Made by a program: the position numbers and the translations under genes. Under the pieces are notes generated by a model. The model saw nothing but the letters and a program-made list of their open reading frames with translations. It did no database searches and was not told the DNA's origin. From Pedobacter polysacchareus (lineage in GTDB: Bacteria > Bacteroidota > Bacteroidia > Sphingobacteriales > Sphingobacteriaceae), in the NCBI RefSeq assembly GCF_019802255.1, contig NZ_JAHYSS010000006.1:248001-312000 (forward strand): DNA of 64,000 bases, in the 5' to 3' direction. Shown here piece after piece: positions 43,874 to 54,000 of the stretch. Position 1 is the first letter of the stretch, and each line of letters opens with the position of its first letter.

Positions 43874-44796
43874 CGCTTCCCGAAATTCCATTTGAGGCCT
43901 ACGGCACCATAAGCTGTGGTCTCAAAATGCGGTGGATTTTCATCCTTTTCCTTAAAGAAGTCTTTTAACTTCCTGCTGGTAAACTCCATTGAGCGATATA
44001 GTGAAGCACCTGCGGTGAGCTGCAGGGTCAGGGATTTATTCAACTTAAACTCTGGTTGAAATCCAGAAATCACTTGCAGGTACGACAGCAGTGCTTTGTC
44101 TTGCCTGCCCACATCCGCCGTCATCGAGCTCACTTCGGCTACAGCTTTCAGCTTGATTGCCGGACTGGCTTTGAAAGCCAATTCTACCTTTTCCGGGAAG
44201 TTCAGCATCACCTGGAACTTGCCGTTGGTTTTCCAGTTTAAAAAGATCGCTGGCAATACCATAGGGACGCCAAAGGTATTGGATACTACCGGTCCGACCC
44301 CCAGGGCCAGATTAGGGTTAAACTGCTTGATGAAAATTACCCCGCCCATCAGCAGCACATCTTGAGAAGAGATCCCCCTCAGGTCAGTATACACGCCCGC
44401 TGAAGCCATGAACAACATATTCCAACTCTTACTCAATGGCCTCAGGTGCATCAAACCGACACTCGCATTCAACAGCTCATCAGGAAATAGCTGCTCCGGG
44501 TAATCCTGATTTTTAATTTTTGCATAAGAACCGCCCAGGGTGACTGCCCAAACCTTTGGCCTGCCCAGGGAATCCATTTTTACAGATAAGGGAATGCTGA
44601 TGCCGCCTTCTATCCTTCTCATGTCGCTTTTCGCTGTAGTATACTCCTCCGTTTTCACATCAGTTTTTTTTGGGATATACCTGGACATAGGGATGTATTC
44701 GGCTTTCAGCCTGAAGCCAGACAATTCCGTCTGGGCCTTACTTTCCAGGCTGATCAAGGCCAAAAATAGAACTAAGCCGTAATTAAGAAATTTCAT
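43870..44796 (-). CDS. DUF6268-type outer-membrane beta-barrel protein
   Basis: 308 aa from MKFLNYGL, with a signal peptide ending SKAQ. Repeated amphipathic strands (GISIPLSVKM, VWAVTLGGSYAKI, GVGPVVSNTFG, QLTAGASLYRS) end in YGAVGLKWNFGKR. The layout matches the DUF6268 outer-membrane barrel family; no function is known. The ATG six codons upstream (44814) is less likely. It overlaps the regulator gene end by four bases on the opposite strand. Confidence 0.7.
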   Translation of the reverse strand: MKFLNYGLVLFLALISLESKAQTELSGFRLKAEYIPMSRYIPKKTDVKTEEYTTAKSDMRRIEGGISIPLSVKMDSLGRPKVWAVTLGGSYAKIKNQDYPEQLFPDELLNASVGLMHLRPLSKSWNMLFMASAGVYTDLRGISSQDVLLMGGVIFIKQFNPNLALGVGPVVSNTFGVPMVLPAIFLNWKTNGKFQVMLNFPEKVELAFKASPAIKLKAVAEVSSMTADVGRQDKALLSYLQVISGFQPEFKLNKSLTLQLTAGASLYRSMEFTSRKLKDFFKEKDENPPHFETTAYGAVGLKWNFGKR

Positions 44797-44963
44797 AGTG
44801 TTTTTCTGTGTCAATGAATAAATATATTTTTCGGCGAATAACGTCAGGATTCCTGCCCAGGAGAAATATTATTGACCAGTGGTAATTCCATGTTGACAAG
44901 CGGCTTAACTTTGGTTTATTAAATAAGATTATTATAAATTTAACCCGAGTTTCATTTTTTTAA

Positions 44964-44971
44964 TACATTTG
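44964..44971 (+). promoter_or_regulatory. -7 promoter element TACATTTG for the PAS protein gene
   Basis: An exact TAnnTTTG match 46 bases before the TTG start at 45018. It fits a 40-base leader. Confidence 0.5.
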
Positions 44972-45017
44972 CAGCTGAGTGGGTTACCCTAATTTATTCT
45001 AAAGCAACATCAGCAGT

Positions 45018-45818
45018 TTGAAGACAAGAAACTATAGAATTCCTATCATTTATATCGTAGTTGGTGTTTTATGGATTACAGGGAGCGATTACCTTTTAAA
45101 TTCCCTGACTGCCGAACTCAGTCCTAAGCTAACCTGGTATACCTCTTCCATAAAAGGAATTGTTTATATTCTGGCTACTGCATTTCTCCTATACTACCTG
45201 ATTGAGAAAGAAAGGGAAAGGATTGCCGCGATAGACAATAAAAGGATGGCAGAGATTGTCGATAAGATGAATAACCTGATCATCATGTCTGATACTTCCG
45301 GAAAAATTACCTGGGTGAACCGGGCATTTGTCAACATTACCGGTTATACCATGCAGGAAGCCTTGGGAAAAACACATTCCAACCTTTTATACGGCCCGAA
45401 AACCAATGCGGAAGTGGTCAGAAAACTGACCATGGCGATCGCTAATAAAGAGTTTTTCAGCGGGGAGCTGGTCAATTATACGAAAGATGGAAAAGCGTAT
45501 TGGTCACAGTTTAACCTCTCTCCTATGTTCAATATAGATGGCGGACTGGAGGGCTACATTTCAGTAGAGAATAACATTGACGACAGCAAGCACCGGGAAG
45601 ACCTGATTGTGCAGCAGCACCGAAAATTAAAGGCGGTTTCCTGGTTTAATTCACATGAAATCCGAAAGCCTGTGGCCTCTATTTTGGCCTTATCAGAATT
45701 GCTGATGGAGGAGAAAAATGCGATAGAACAACAGGAACTGATAAAATACCTCCGACAAAGCGCTGTCAACCTGGATCTTATCATTCATCAGATCAATGAG
45801 GCGGCAGCAGTAAAATAA
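45018..45818 (+). CDS. PAS-domain membrane protein with HisKA helix but no ATPase domain
   Basis: 266 aa from a TTG start. Two membrane segments (about 8-25 and 44-61) are followed by a PAS domain (about 80-190, NNLIIMSDTSGKITWVNRAFVNITGYTMQEALG and a PAC-like tail). The HisKA-like helix near 213 has FNSHEIRKPVASILALSELL, which keeps the His of the H-box. The protein then ends, with no N/G boxes for ATP binding. It could be phosphorylated by another kinase, act as a dominant partner, or be a truncated gene. Nothing downstream restores an ATPase domain; a GNAT gene with its own promoter follows. Confidence 0.75.
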   Translation: MKTRNYRIPIIYIVVGVLWITGSDYLLNSLTAELSPKLTWYTSSIKGIVYILATAFLLYYLIEKERERIAAIDNKRMAEIVDKMNNLIIMSDTSGKITWVNRAFVNITGYTMQEALGKTHSNLLYGPKTNAEVVRKLTMAIANKEFFSGELVNYTKDGKAYWSQFNLSPMFNIDGGLEGYISVENNIDDSKHREDLIVQQHRKLKAVSWFNSHEIRKPVASILALSELLMEEKNAIEQQELIKYLRQSAVNLDLIIHQINEAAAVK

Positions 45819-45824
45819 TTTATG

Positions 45825-45832
45825 TACCTTTG
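45825..45832 (+). promoter_or_regulatory. -7 promoter element TACCTTTG for the GNAT gene
   Basis: An exact TAnnTTTG match 31 bases before the ATG at 45864. Confidence 0.55.
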
Positions 45833-45863
45833 ATCCCAGCATCAAACCAACAATTTCCTTAAA

Positions 45864-46346
45864 ATGATCCGGCAGTTTAAACCATCAGATCTTAACCCGA
45901 TGAGGGAGATCTACAATCACTATGTGGAAAATACACTAATTACTTTTGACGAAGTAGCATTGAATGAGCAAGAATTTGCGGATAAATTGAATCCGGTGAT
46001 CCACAAATATCCATGCTTCGTGTATGAGAAAGAAGGACAAGTTTTAGGCTTCAGTTATGCTACGGAGTGGAAAGAAAATCCTGCCTATCGTTTTACGGTA
46101 AGCACTGCTATTTACCTGGATCCGGAAGCCATAGACCAGGGAACTGGTACTGCACTTTACAAGAAATTGATGGAGGAGTTAAGGGAAATGAAAACTCATT
46201 CTATCGTTGCCGGGATTTTGATGCCCAATGAAAAGAGTACCAGAATGCACGAACGACTAGGCTTCAGCAAAGTCGCCCACCTGAGCCAGATCGGCTATAA
46301 ATTCAATAAATGGGTAGATGTCAGTTATTGGCAAATAATACTATAA
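45864..46346 (+). CDS. GNAT N-acetyltransferase (phosphinothricin-acetyltransferase-like)
   Basis: 160 aa. It has the family start IRQFKPSDLNPMREIYNHYV, the middle strand VLGFSYATEW, the acetyl-CoA loop DQGTGTALYKKLMEEL (pattern Q-x-x-G-x-G/A) and the final MHERLGFSKV with an aromatic-rich tail. It is closest in layout to the PAT/BAR and methionine-sulfone acetyltransferases, which acetylate free amino groups of small molecules. It is monocistronic with its own promoter. Confidence 0.85.
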   Translation: MIRQFKPSDLNPMREIYNHYVENTLITFDEVALNEQEFADKLNPVIHKYPCFVYEKEGQVLGFSYATEWKENPAYRFTVSTAIYLDPEAIDQGTGTALYKKLMEELREMKTHSIVAGILMPNEKSTRMHERLGFSKVAHLSQIGYKFNKWVDVSYWQIIL

Positions 46347-46370
46347 TTATATATTTTATAATAATAAAGT

Positions 46371-46402
46371 GACAATTGTCGCAAAAAAATGTGACAATTG
46401 TC
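46371..46402. promoter_or_regulatory. Two GACAATTGTC palindromes 22 bases apart
   Basis: The perfect 10-base palindrome GACAATTGTC occurs at 46371-46380 and again at 46393-46402. The 22-base spacing is two helical turns, so a dimeric regulator would sit on the same face twice. They lie 25 bases after the GNAT stop, in front of the structured region and the 70-aa ORF. Confidence 0.55.
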
Positions 46403-46530
46403 CAAATTATTAACCCCTTTTTGCTCTAACTTGTTCGTAAGAATAAGGGAGATGCCGGGTACCCTAAAACGTCCGGCAAAGGGGATCGCCGAAAACCTTG
46501 CAAAGAGTAGGTATAAAATAAATTTATAAC

Positions 46531-46611
46531 GCTCCAGAACAAAAGCAAACATGAAACAATTGGGATTTTAACACGGTGGGTTCTGCCCACTGTGTTATTA
46601 ATAACTGGAGC
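46531..46611 (+). ncRNA. Candidate structured RNA or leader with a 6-codon ORF
   Basis: An outer stem GCTCCAG/CTGGAGC (46531-46537 with 46605-46611) encloses a strong hairpin (46570-46580 with 46586-46596, AACACGGTGGG with one G-T pair). A 6-codon ORF ATG..TAA (46551-46571, MKQLGF) lies between. This resembles a leader of the 70-aa ORF that follows, but no known RNA family is recognised. Upstream bases 46403-46530 also hold a TGCCGG/CCGGCA stem. Confidence 0.35.
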
Positions 46612-46633
46612 TCGTAAATAAGCCCTTTTATTT

Positions 46634-46846
46634 ATGACATGGTACGCCTTCACTGGGACAGATTGCCTGAATCCCAGCCATTATCGCCTAAAAAGAAAAA
46701 CTCCTTCTTGTACTGGCAGCAAGAACCTCTGCGCCATATTTACTTCTGGAGATACCTATCCTGAAATTGATTACGATGTAGTCTGTCATATTGTGCTCGC
46801 TTTGAGCAGTAAAACCAGCAATGAAAAGGTGTTTTTGAAAAATTAA
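46634..46846 (+). CDS. Small Cys-containing protein, possibly a signal-less Bacteroidota small-protein family member
   Basis: 70 aa. WYAFTGTDCLNPSHYRL followed by PSCTGSKNLCAIFTSGD recalls the mature part of abundant small secreted Bacteroidota proteins (an aromatic start, NPxxY, then two Cys about nine apart). Those normally have a signal peptide; here the frame is closed by TAA 15 bases upstream of the ATG, so it is absent. The ORF may be a decayed copy or a cytosolic variant. Function unknown. Confidence 0.4.
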   Translation: MTWYAFTGTDCLNPSHYRLKRKTPSCTGSKNLCAIFTSGDTYPEIDYDVVCHIVLALSSKTSNEKVFLKN

Positions 46847-46950
46847 CGAGAATAAAGAGTAGTTTTTTATAGTAAAAAATTATTCTATTGTGTTATTGTT
46901 TTATTTTAAAGTATATTTAGCTTGATGTCATCAAATTAAAATAAATCTTA

Positions 46951-47649
46951 ATGAATAAACATGCGCTCAATTTCAATGAAATGATGTATGGTAAAATATC
47001 ATTTCCAAGGATCGATTTAATTGGTGTTGATTCCCTTTTAAAACAGATAGAAGTTCCACCTGGCAGACAGGAGCTGAGAAAAAAGATCGGTTCCCTATGT
47101 CCGATCAGTGATGAAACTTTTTTGTTGTTCAACTGTGGTTTCCAATCTATCTTTTTAGCACCACAGGAAGTGTTCTACAGTGCAACGCAAATTCCCAATA
47201 AGATTCTCTTTGTCCAAAAGGGACTGTTAAGAGGTTATTATAAAGGGGAAAAGCGAGAGGTGACCACCTGGTTTGCGGCACAGAATGAGTTCATCATTCC
47301 CAACAATTTCTTTTCTCAGGAACCTGGCCAGGAATATATACAGTGTATGGAAAGCTGCAGTCTGCTCAGTCTTGATTACCCAACCTGCTTAAAGATGCTG
47401 CTGGCTTCGAATGATATCGCCAAAATATTCCTGAAGTTAATGGAGGAGAAACAACAGCAAACGAACGCCAGGGAAAGGATATTGAGGATTCCAAATGCAG
47501 AGCATCGGTTCCAGCGTTTAACCAAAGAGATGCCAGGCCTTCAGCAAAATGTAAAAGACGACATTCTCGCTTCTTACCTGGGTATGACGCGAAGACATTT
47601 AGAAAGAATAAAAGTACAGCGTTTTAAAAAGCCAAGAACTGAGTCCTGA
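46951..47649 (+). CDS. Crp/Fnr family transcriptional regulator
   Basis: 232 aa. The cNMP-binding-like beta-roll covers about 70-165 (ILFVQKGLLRGYYKGEKREVTTWFAAQNEFIIPNNFFSQEP). The C-terminal HTH is short (KDDILASYLGMTRRHLERIKVQRF). It lacks the four Cys of Fnr and the canonical cAMP-binding Arg/Ser pattern, as is usual for Bacteroidota homologues, so the ligand is unknown. A TTG...TATATTTA promoter-like pair lies at 46888-46919. A terminator follows at 47646-47686. Confidence 0.82.
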   Translation: MNKHALNFNEMMYGKISFPRIDLIGVDSLLKQIEVPPGRQELRKKIGSLCPISDETFLLFNCGFQSIFLAPQEVFYSATQIPNKILFVQKGLLRGYYKGEKREVTTWFAAQNEFIIPNNFFSQEPGQEYIQCMESCSLLSLDYPTCLKMLLASNDIAKIFLKLMEEKQQQTNARERILRIPNAEHRFQRLTKEMPGLQQNVKDDILASYLGMTRRHLERIKVQRFKKPRTES

Positions 47650-47686
47650 TAGTGCTAAATATTTTCAGCACTATCAGATTTTTTTT
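47646..47686 (+). terminator. Rho-independent terminator of the Crp/Fnr gene
   Basis: Perfect 11-base arms CTGATAGTGCT/AGCACTATCAG (47646-47656 with 47667-47677), a 10-base loop and a T8 run. The same bases encode the last residues and stop of the XRE gene on the other strand. Confidence 0.9.
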
Positions 47687-47897
47687 CAGCATTGCCAGAG
47701 TTCTCAGCAGGTAGGATGTCTTGAATAGAAATCCCCAGTATCTCCGCGATTTGATAAAGTCGACTTACCGTCAGACTTGTCAGGCCTCTTTCCAACTTAG
47801 AATAGGAGTTTTGAGAAAGGTTAAGCCTTTCGGCCATGTATTCCTGAGTATAGCCTTTGATGACTCTCTGGATCCTTAAAGCATTTCCAAATTGCAT
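47655..47897 (-). CDS. XRE-family helix-turn-helix regulator
   Basis: About 80 aa from MQFGNALRI. A classic XRE HTH follows: LRIQRVIKGYTQEYMAERLNLSQNSYSKLERGLTSLTVSRLYQIAEILGISIQDIL. The tail is short and charged. The longer start at 47978 would add an unrelated 27-residue extension. Its 3' end lies in the terminator of the Crp/Fnr gene. No toxin gene is adjacent, so an antitoxin role is not supported. Confidence 0.78.
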   Translation of the reverse strand: MQFGNALRIQRVIKGYTQEYMAERLNLSQNSYSKLERGLTSLTVSRLYQIAEILGISIQDILPAENSGNAEKKSDSAENI

Positions 47898-48056
47898 ATT
47901 TTTTTGATCTTGATTAAATCTAACAAGAATTCGTACAATCCATGCTTCAACCTGGAGATATTCTGCCTTTAAAGCCAAAAACGAGTGTTTTTCGCTTTAT
48001 AAAAAGTATAAACCGCAGAAAAAAAAAGTAGAAAGCGCAACACCAATTCCAACTGC

Positions 48057-51000
48057 TTATTTCAGACAGCGTACTGGCAAGGCCTCTGCTTTGTTGTTAT
48101 CCGAGGTACTGAATGCACCATTTTGATAGAGCATTTTAGCAGTAGTAGCCGTGCTGCTGGTTGCCGACCAATAATACAAGTTATACCGTGTGGTAAAGTT
48201 ACCGTTGCTACCAACTGTTCCCGCAGGATGGAGTTTTAGTATAGAATTGTAACCTTCTACTCTGGTATTCCACATCTGTGGGATACCGATTGTAGTTTTC
48301 ATTTCCGTAAAAGTAGGCAGTCTCCAGCCTGTGCCCAGTAACAACGCACAAGGGTCCTGTGCAGGTGTCCAATCACTGCCTTCAGAGATCGTGTTCGTCC
48401 ATGGCGCAGCTGGCGTACGCGTTGTCCCATCATGTTTATAGCCCTGTTTACGGTTAAACTGCCAATACCAGCCTGCTGAGGCTTCCGAATCATCAGTTTC
48501 AGAGATGGCCTGGCGATCGGAACCCAGATTCTGGGTAATCCAGCATCTTGGCTCGGTAGTCAGACTTGTGCTCACTGTGCCATAAGTAACTGTTTTATCT
48601 ACGGGGGCACCATTGAGTCCGGCCAAATGAACTGCAGTTACCGGGTTACAGATTTTAAAACTGCTGACCTGCGCACTGAAACCTGTTCCATTATTATTGG
48701 TGGCATAAGCACGCACATAGATCACCTGTCCTTCTGCAAGATCGGTTAATGTGGCATTAAAATCTCCTATCGCATTTCCGCTAACCGGCAGCACCTGGTC
48801 GTTCAGATCTGGCTTGGCGTTACTGGTACTCCATACCAATCCCCTTGCAGTAATGGCAGCTCCCCCATTGGAAACGACTGTTGCAGAAACTGCAGCTGAA
48901 CTTGATTTCATTCCGGAAATCGGAACATTTGCTGAGGTCAGTACTGGAACAGTTGATTCTACCACATCACGTAAACAGCGTATAGATTTACCGAATGACC
49001 TGGCGTTTTCTGAACCTGCGCCAGTGGTTACATCACTCCTATTGGCCCCAATCTGCAAAGCCATCGCATAGGCAGGATTAGAAGGATAAGAAATCTGTGT
49101 ACTGCTCCAGTAATGTCCGGAAACTCCACGAGTAGTGCCTTTTAGGCCTGTCGTCACATCCAAAACTCCGGCATTGTGTAATCTTAATGCAGATTGGTAA
49201 GCATCCTGATCTTTCAACCAGTTTTGTGGCGGAGCATCTGCGGCCGTCCATTCTGCAGCAGTAGGCATGCGCCATCCACCGCCCAGCAATAACCGGCATG
49301 GGTCGTTGGCAGGAAGCCAGTCTGTAGTTCCGGTCAGCGCTTTCGGCCATTGAGCCCAAACAGGTGACACCGGAATACGTTCCGTATCATTCTGCTCATA
49401 TCCTTGTGCCATATTGAACTGCCAATACCAGCCCGCAGCTTCTGGCGTCACATCATTGTGCGCAGTTGCTTGTTGTGTAGCGCCCAGATTCTGGGCTAAC
49501 CAGCAGCGTGAATCTCCGGTCAGGTTGCTGCTCACTACCTGATACGTAATCGTTTTATCTACTGGTGCACCATTAAAGCCAGCTCTATGGATCACGGTAA
49601 CCGGGTTACAGATTTTAAAGCTGCTCACGTCAGGGCTATACGCCACTCCTACACTGCTTTGTGCAAAGGCCCTTACATAGTAGGTGGCTTCTTCCGTTAG
49701 TCCAGTCATTGCGGCTGTAAAATCACCAGTTCCGCTTCCGCTGGTCAGGGATTGATCTGCAATAGTTGGGATTTTATTCGTTGTGCTCCATACGATCCCG
49801 CGGGTAGTTACCGCAGATGTTCCTACAGCACTCACCGTGGCACTGGTACCTGCCGCATCAGCAGTCATACCTGAAACCGGTACGGTTACATTGCTCACTG
49901 AAGGTAGGGTTGCTGTGATTTCATCACGAATACAGCGGACCGGCAAGGCCTCTGATTTATTGTTATCAAAGGTACTAAATGACCCGTTTTGGTAGATGAT
50001 CTTTCCAGTTGTCGCAGCATTACTTGTCCCTGACCAGTAATAAAGGGTGGTACGGTTCGTAAAAAGACCATTGATATTGAAAGATCCAGCAGCATGCAGT
50101 TTCAAGACAGAGTAATAAGCATCAGATCTGGGGCCCCAGGCTTTTGGTACAGTCATCACTGTTTTCAATTCTGTGAAAGTAGGTATTCTCCATCCTGAAC
50201 CGAGCAGCTGTACACAAGGGTCCTGCGCGGAAGTCCAGTCGCCCGCTTCGCTGATGGCTGTATTCCATATCGTCCAGGCATTCGAAGGTACGCGTGTAGT
50301 CCCATCATATTTATACCCTTGTTTACGGTTAAACTGCCAGTACCATCCTGCTGCAGCTTCGGCATCATCAGTTTCAGAAATGGCCGGGCGATCGGCACCC
50401 AGATTCTGGGTAATCCAGCAGCGCGGCGCACCAGATATTGAAGTGCTGACTGTATTATAAGTTACGTTTTTATCTACCGCTGCGCCATTCAGTCCGGCCA
50501 CATGGATCGCCGTAACCGGGTTACAGATTTTAAAACTGGTGACCTCCGTACTGAAAGCTGTTCCCTTACTATTGGTGGCATAAGCACGTACATAATAAGT
50601 GGGACTTTCTACAAGACCGGTGATTGTGGTATTAAAATCTCCGGTCGTATTTCCGCTAACCGGCAATACATTGTCATTCAGATCAGGTGTCATATTAGTG
50701 GTACTCCATACCAATCCCCTTGCAGTAATGGCAGATCCTCCGTTGGCTACCACCGTAGCGGAAGCCGCTGCTGAACTTGCTTTCATTCCGGAAACCGGAA
50801 CGCTTGCTGAGGTGACTACTGGAACAGTTGATTCTAACGCATCGCGTAAACAGCGTATAGATTTACCCAATGACCTGGCATTTTCTGAACTCGATGACGT
50901 GTTCACATCACTCCTATTGGCCCCAATCTGCAGGGCTATTGCATAGACAGGGTTAGAAATCTGAGTGCTGCTCCAGTAGTGTCCTGAAACTCCACGAGTA

Positions 51001-54000
51001 GTGCCCTTAAATCCTGTATTCACATCCAAAACTCCGGCATTGTGTAATTTTAATGCAGACTGGTAAGCATCCTGATCTTTCAGCCAGTTTTGTGGCGGAG
51101 CATCTGCAGCCGTCCATTCTGCAGCAGTAGGCATGCGCCATCCACCGCCCAGCAATAACCGGCATGGGTCGTTGGCAGGGAGCCAGTCTGTAGTTCCGGT
51201 CAGCGCTTTCGGCCATGGTGCCCAGGTTGGTGAAACCGGAATACGTTCCGTATCATTCTGCTCATATCCTTGTACCGTATTGAACTGCCAGTACCAGCCT
51301 GCAGCTTCTGGCGTCACATCATTGTGGGCAGTTGCTTGTTGTGTAGCGCCCAGATTCTGGGCTAACCAGCAGCGTGAATCTCCGGTCAGGTTGCTGCTCA
51401 CTACCTGATACGTAATCGTTTTATCTACTGGTGCACCATTAAAGCCAGCTCTATGGATCACGGTAACCGGGTTACAGATTTTAAAGCTGCTCACGTCAGG
51501 GCTATACGCCACTCCTACACTGCTTTGTGCAAAGGCCCTTACATAGTAGGTGGCTTCTTCCGTTAGTCCAGTCATTGCGGCTGTAAAATCACCAGTTCCG
51601 CTTCCGCTGGTCAGGGATTGATCTGCAATAGTTGGGATTTTGTTCGTTGTGCTCCATACGATCCCGCGGGTAGTTACCGCAGCCGTTCCTGCAGCACTCA
51701 CCGTGGCACTGGTACCTGCCGCATCAGCAGTCATACCTGAAACCGGTACGGTTACATTGCTCACTGAAGGTAGGGTTGCTGTGATTTCATCACGAATACA
51801 GCGAACCGGCAAGGCCTCTGATTTATTGTTATCAAAGGTACTAAATGACCCGTTTTGGTAGATGATCTTTCCAGTTGTCGCAGCATTACTTGTCCCTGAC
51901 CAGTAATATAGGGTGGTACGGTTCGTAAAAAGACCATTGATATTGAAAGATCCAGCAGCATGCAGTTTCAAGACAGAGTGATAAGCATCAGATCTGGGGC
52001 CCCAGGCTTTTGGTACAGTCATCACTGTTTTCAATTCTGTGAAAGTAGGTATTCTCCATCCTGAACCGAGCAGCTGTACACAAGGGTCCTGCGCGGAAGT
52101 CCAGTCGCCCGCTTCGCTGATGGCTGTATTCCATATCGTCCAGGCATTCGAAGGTACGCGTGTAGTCCCATCATATTTATACCCTTGTTTACGGTTAAAC
52201 TGCCAGTACCATCCTGCTGCAGCTTCGGCATCATCAGTTTCAGAAATGGCCGGGCGATCGGCACCCAGATTCTGGGTAATCCAGCAGCGCGGCGCACCAG
52301 ATATTGAAGTGCTGACTGTATTATAAGTTACGTTTTTATCTACCGCTGCGCCATTCAGTCCGGCCACATGGATCGCCGTTATCGGGTTACAAATTTTAAA
52401 TCCGGTGGCTTCCGGGCTATAACCAGTACCATATACATTGGTTGCATAAGCGCGTACATAAATGGTAGGTCCTTCGGAAAGGCCATTTAAAGTACTGATA
52501 AAAGTTTCCAGGTTTGCTGATGCAGGTACTTTATTGTCTGTCAATTCTGGCTTTATATTCGTGGTACTCCATACAAAACCACGTGCAGTTACCAGAGATC
52601 CACCGTCTGAGGTGATTTGTGCTGTCGCCTCTGCGGATGCCTCTTTCATACCTGAGACTGGTACTGTTACCAGCCCTAACCTTGGTTTCATTAATGTAAT
52701 CGTATCTCTGATACAACGAACAGAGAATGCATAATTTTTATTCAGGTTCATCACCTGAGGTGTTCCGCCTGTTACCATTAATCGACCCATATCCCCTGCA
52801 GACATATTGCTGCTCCAGAAATACCCATTTGTACCTTGATACTGGATCGCTGCTCCCAGGGTATAACCTGAACTGATCAGTTTCAATGGAGAATTGTAAG
52901 TATCTGTTACGGTATTCCAGTTTTGAGGCGGCCCATCAGCATTGGTCCATTCTGTTGCGGTTGGCAAGCGCCATCCGCCACCCAGCAACAGGTCACAAGG
53001 GTCATTCTCCGGAAGCCAATCATTGTTTTCATTAATGGTAGAATTCCATGGTTTAACGATATTATCCGGTGTTCTTACTGTTCCTTCAATTTTATATCCC
53101 TGACTGCGGTTAAACTGCCAGAACCAACCTGTAGCAGGTTCTGCATAATCATTAATAGTGGTCGGCTGACGATCCGCACCCAGATTTTGTGTAGTCCAGC
53201 AGCGTGGTGCACCAGACATCGAAGAACTTATCGTTCCGTAAGTTACCGTTTTAGTCACCGGAGCCCCGTTTAATCCAGCAGTATGTGTCACTGTAAACGG
53301 GTTACAGATTTTAAAGCTCGTCGTCTCCACACTGTAACTGGTACCGTTTGCATTGGTAGCAAAGGCACGCACATAAATGGTTGGTCCTTCCGTAAGGCTT
53401 GTCAATGTGGCTGTAAAAGTTTGCAGGTTCGATCCGGCTACGGTATTGTCTTTCAATTCAGGTACTGTGTTTTTTGTACTCCATACGAAACCACGTGCAA
53501 GAACTGGCATGCCTGCATCTGAAATCAGCTTCGCACTAACATCTGCTGAATTCACCTTCATTCCTGAAACAGGAGCGATCACATTGCCTACCCTTGGTTT
53601 CGCCAGCACAATTGAATCTCTTAAACAACGTACAGAGAAAGCATAAGATTTTGCCATATCCATTACCGAAGCAGTGGAACTGCTGATCATGGCTTTAGCC
53701 GTATTCGTAGCCTGCGCGGTACTGCTCCAGAAATAACCATAATTACCCTGATACTGCATATTTGAGCCATTGGTTAAACCTGTTGCATTAAGTTTCAATA
53801 CAGAATTGTAGGTATCCTGAATGGTATTCCAATTTTGAGGCGGGCCATCGGCATTGATCCATTCTGTTCCTGTTGGCAAACGCCATCCGCCACCCAGTAA
53901 AACATCACATGGATCATTCTCCGGCAGCCAGTCGCTCTTTTCATCAATGGTTGCAATCCATGGTGCAGCTGCATTATTTGGCGTCCTTACACTTCCATCC

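Noticed and set aside
46403..46633. tRNA or known riboswitch in the structured gap
   Set aside because: No cloverleaf with the conserved T-loop, and no match to riboswitch cores I know, could be found by eye.
46325..46653. Two minus-strand ORFs (75 aa each) in the gap after the GNAT gene
   Set aside because: They overlap each other and the hairpin region, have no recognisable domain and no promoter.
47655..47978. XRE protein as antitoxin of a toxin-antitoxin pair
   Set aside because: No toxin-like small gene is next to it; its neighbours are a Crp/Fnr gene and the giant gene.
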